Source: Parahoeflea alexandrii (GTDB lineage Bacteria; Pseudomonadota; Alphaproteobacteria; Rhizobiales; Rhizobiaceae). Taken from it: 64,000 nt of DNA. The position numbers and the translations under genes are program-made. Every line of letters begins with the position of its first letter. Positions within the stretch are counted from its first letter, which is position 1. The stretch is taken from contig NZ_JAAAML010000002.1 in assembly GCF_024105735.1 (NCBI RefSeq), positions 992,001 through 1,056,000 on the forward strand, read 5' to 3'. Of this stretch, positions 63,059 through 64,000 are shown piece by piece. A model generated the notes under the pieces. That model worked only from the letters and a program-made list of their open reading frames with translations, was not told the DNA's origin and searched no databases.

Positions 63059-64000
63059 TCAGACGCGTTCGATGATCGTCGCGGTGCCCATGCCCGCGCC
63101 GATGCACAGCGTGACAAGGGCGGTGTTGAGATCGCGGCGCTCGAGTTCGTCGAGCACGGTGCCGAGGATCATCGCGCCGGTGGCGCCCAGCGGATGGCCC
63201 ATGGCAATGGCACCGCCATTGACGTTGATCTTGTCGGACGGAATGTCGAAGGCCTGCTGGAAGCGCAACACCACAGAGGCGAAAGCCTCGTTGAGCTCGA
63301 ACAGGTCGATATCCTCGATCTTCATCTTGGCGCGCTTGAGCAGCTTCTCGGTGACATCGACCGGACCGGTCAGCATCAGCGCCGGATCCGAACCGATATT
63401 GGCGAAGGCCTTGATCCGGGCACGCGGCTCGAGACCCATGGTCTTGCCGCCGCGCTTCGAGCCGAGCAGCACCAGGCCGGCGCCGTCGACGATGCCCGAC
63501 GAGTTGCCGGCATGGTGGACATGGTTGATGTTTTCGATTTCAGGATGCGCCTGAATGGCGACAGAGCCGAAGCCGCCCATCTCCGCCATCATGCCGAAGG
63601 AGGCATTGAGGCTGGCCAGCGCCTGCATGTCGGTGCCCGGGCGCATGTGTTCGTCGCGATCGAGAATGGTCAGGCCGTTGATGTCCTTGACCGGAACCAC
63701 GGACTTCTTGAAGTAGCCCTTCTCCCAGGCATTCGCCGCACGCTTCTGGCTTTCCATCGCATAGGCGTCGACGTCATCGCGGGTGAAGCCGTACTTGGTG
63801 GCGATCAGATCGGCCGAAATCCCCTGCGGCATGAAGTAGGCCGGGATATTGACAGAAGGATCCATGAACCAGGCGCCGCCCTGGGCGCCGATGCCGATGC
63901 GCGACATCGATTCCACGCCACCGGCGATGACGATGTCGTCCGCGCCCTGGGCGATCTTGGCGGTGCCGAAATTGATCGCATCCAGGCCCGATGCGCAGAA
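63059..64000 (-). CDS. fadA: Acetyl-CoA C-acyltransferase (thiolase), 5' end beyond the window
   Basis: Thiolase cleaving 3-ketoacyl-CoA, the last step of beta-oxidation. 314 codons are visible from the stop back to the window edge; the frame is open at 64000 and runs upstream. At the edge it reads [11 protein letters not shown], which contains the acylation cysteine, and further on [10 protein letters not shown]. The C-terminal histidine and cysteine are in [18 protein letters not shown] and [17 protein letters not shown]. About 80-90 N-terminal residues are missing. Operon with fadJ. FadD at 26372-28057 supplies acyl-CoA. Confidence 0.95.
   Translation of the reverse strand, partial: FCASGLDAINFGTAKIAQGADDIVIAGGVESMSRIGIGAQGGAWFMDPSVNIPAYFMPQGISADLIATKYGFTRDDVDAYAMESQKRAANAWEKGYFKKSVVPVKDINGLTILDRDEHMRPGTDMQALASLNASFGMMAEMGGFGSVAIQAHPEIENINHVHHAGNSSGIVDGAGLVLLGSKRGGKTMGLEPRARIKAFANIGSDPALMLTGPVDVTEKLLKRAKMKIEDIDLFELNEAFASVVLRFQQAFDIPSDKINVNGGAIAMGHPLGATGAMILGTVLDELERRDLNTALVTLCIGAGMGTATIIERV

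Noticed and set aside
61654-63075. 473-codon plus-strand frame opposite fadJ
   Set aside because: Complement of the 3-hydroxyacyl-CoA dehydrogenase gene; composition is that of an antisense frame.
1-64000. CRISPR arrays, insertion sequences, rRNA operon
   Set aside because: No regularly spaced repeats, transposase genes with terminal inverted repeats, or rRNA sequence were recognised by eye; a computed repeat search was not possible.

Overview
This 64 kb window reads as chromosomal DNA of an alphaproteobacterium of the order Rhizobiales (Hyphomicrobiales), probably a Rhizobiaceae/Hoeflea-like marine or soil lineage. That placement is an inference. It rests on a GcrA cell-cycle regulator beside a cluster of GANTC (CcrM) sites, a SAM-II riboswitch in front of metZ, a long fused dCTP deaminase, an alphaproteobacterial-type pst locus with long PstC/PstA proteins, and uniformly high-GC, dense coding. 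I see no prophage, insertion sequence, CRISPR array or rRNA. Two tRNA genes are present, Thr(CGT) and Gly(CCC).

Layout. 1-3.5 kb: a sulfur-related set (sulfide:quinone oxidoreductase truncated by the window edge, a SulP anion transporter and a 1-Cys peroxiredoxin closed by a terminator). 3.6-13.1 kb: mixed housekeeping genes: a membrane-anchored unknown protein, nitronate monooxygenase, DUF805, tRNA-Thr, DMT exporter, DenD, a class IV transaminase with a Rid protein, a haloacid dehalogenase, and two cell-wall lipoproteins (L,D-transpeptidase and M23). 13.1-19.9 kb: a HerA-like ATPase, then a tightly overlapping four-gene operon for a CDP-linked branched deoxysugar (rfbF-rfbG-RmlC-like-C-methyltransferase), facing a perosamine-synthase-like aminotransferase. 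20.0-26.3 kb: D-amino-acid transaminase, an atypical SDR, pyrC, pyrE, fructokinase and pgi. 26.4-30.6 kb: fadD, a PPK2 polyphosphate kinase and fumC.

30.7-38.5 kb holds a complete phosphate locus, phoR-pstSCAB-phoU-phoB, with a tandem Pho box between phoR and pstS. 38.5-44.3 kb: gcrA, argD-argF, Hsp33 and an RND adaptor. 44.3-49.6 kb: an RND permease with an extra membrane insert, then trkH and apaG. 49.7-53.7 kb: a CDP-alcohol phosphatidyltransferase, metZ under a SAM-II riboswitch/terminator, a fused dCTP deaminase and a bacterial voltage-gated sodium channel. 53.8-60.8 kb: tRNA-Gly, a GT2 glycosyltransferase whose 3' end runs antisense into that tRNA, an orphan solute-binding protein, sterol desaturase-like, TerB-like, LexA-like S24 repressor, DsbA-family isomerase and a methyltransferase. 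60.8-64 kb: a fatty-acid beta-oxidation pair (FadJ-type multienzyme plus thiolase, the latter cut by the window edge).

Most interesting points: the CDP-C-methyl-sugar cassette with an overlapping 58-codon ORF; the GANTC cluster at gcrA; two related palindromes at a nitronate monooxygenase and at fadD that could be one fatty-acid/branched-chain regulon; the RND permease with two extra predicted membrane helices; an SDR without the YxxxK pair; and a Rid protein without the usual catalytic arginine. I found no clearly unprecedented multi-gene system; the sugar cassette is the nearest candidate.
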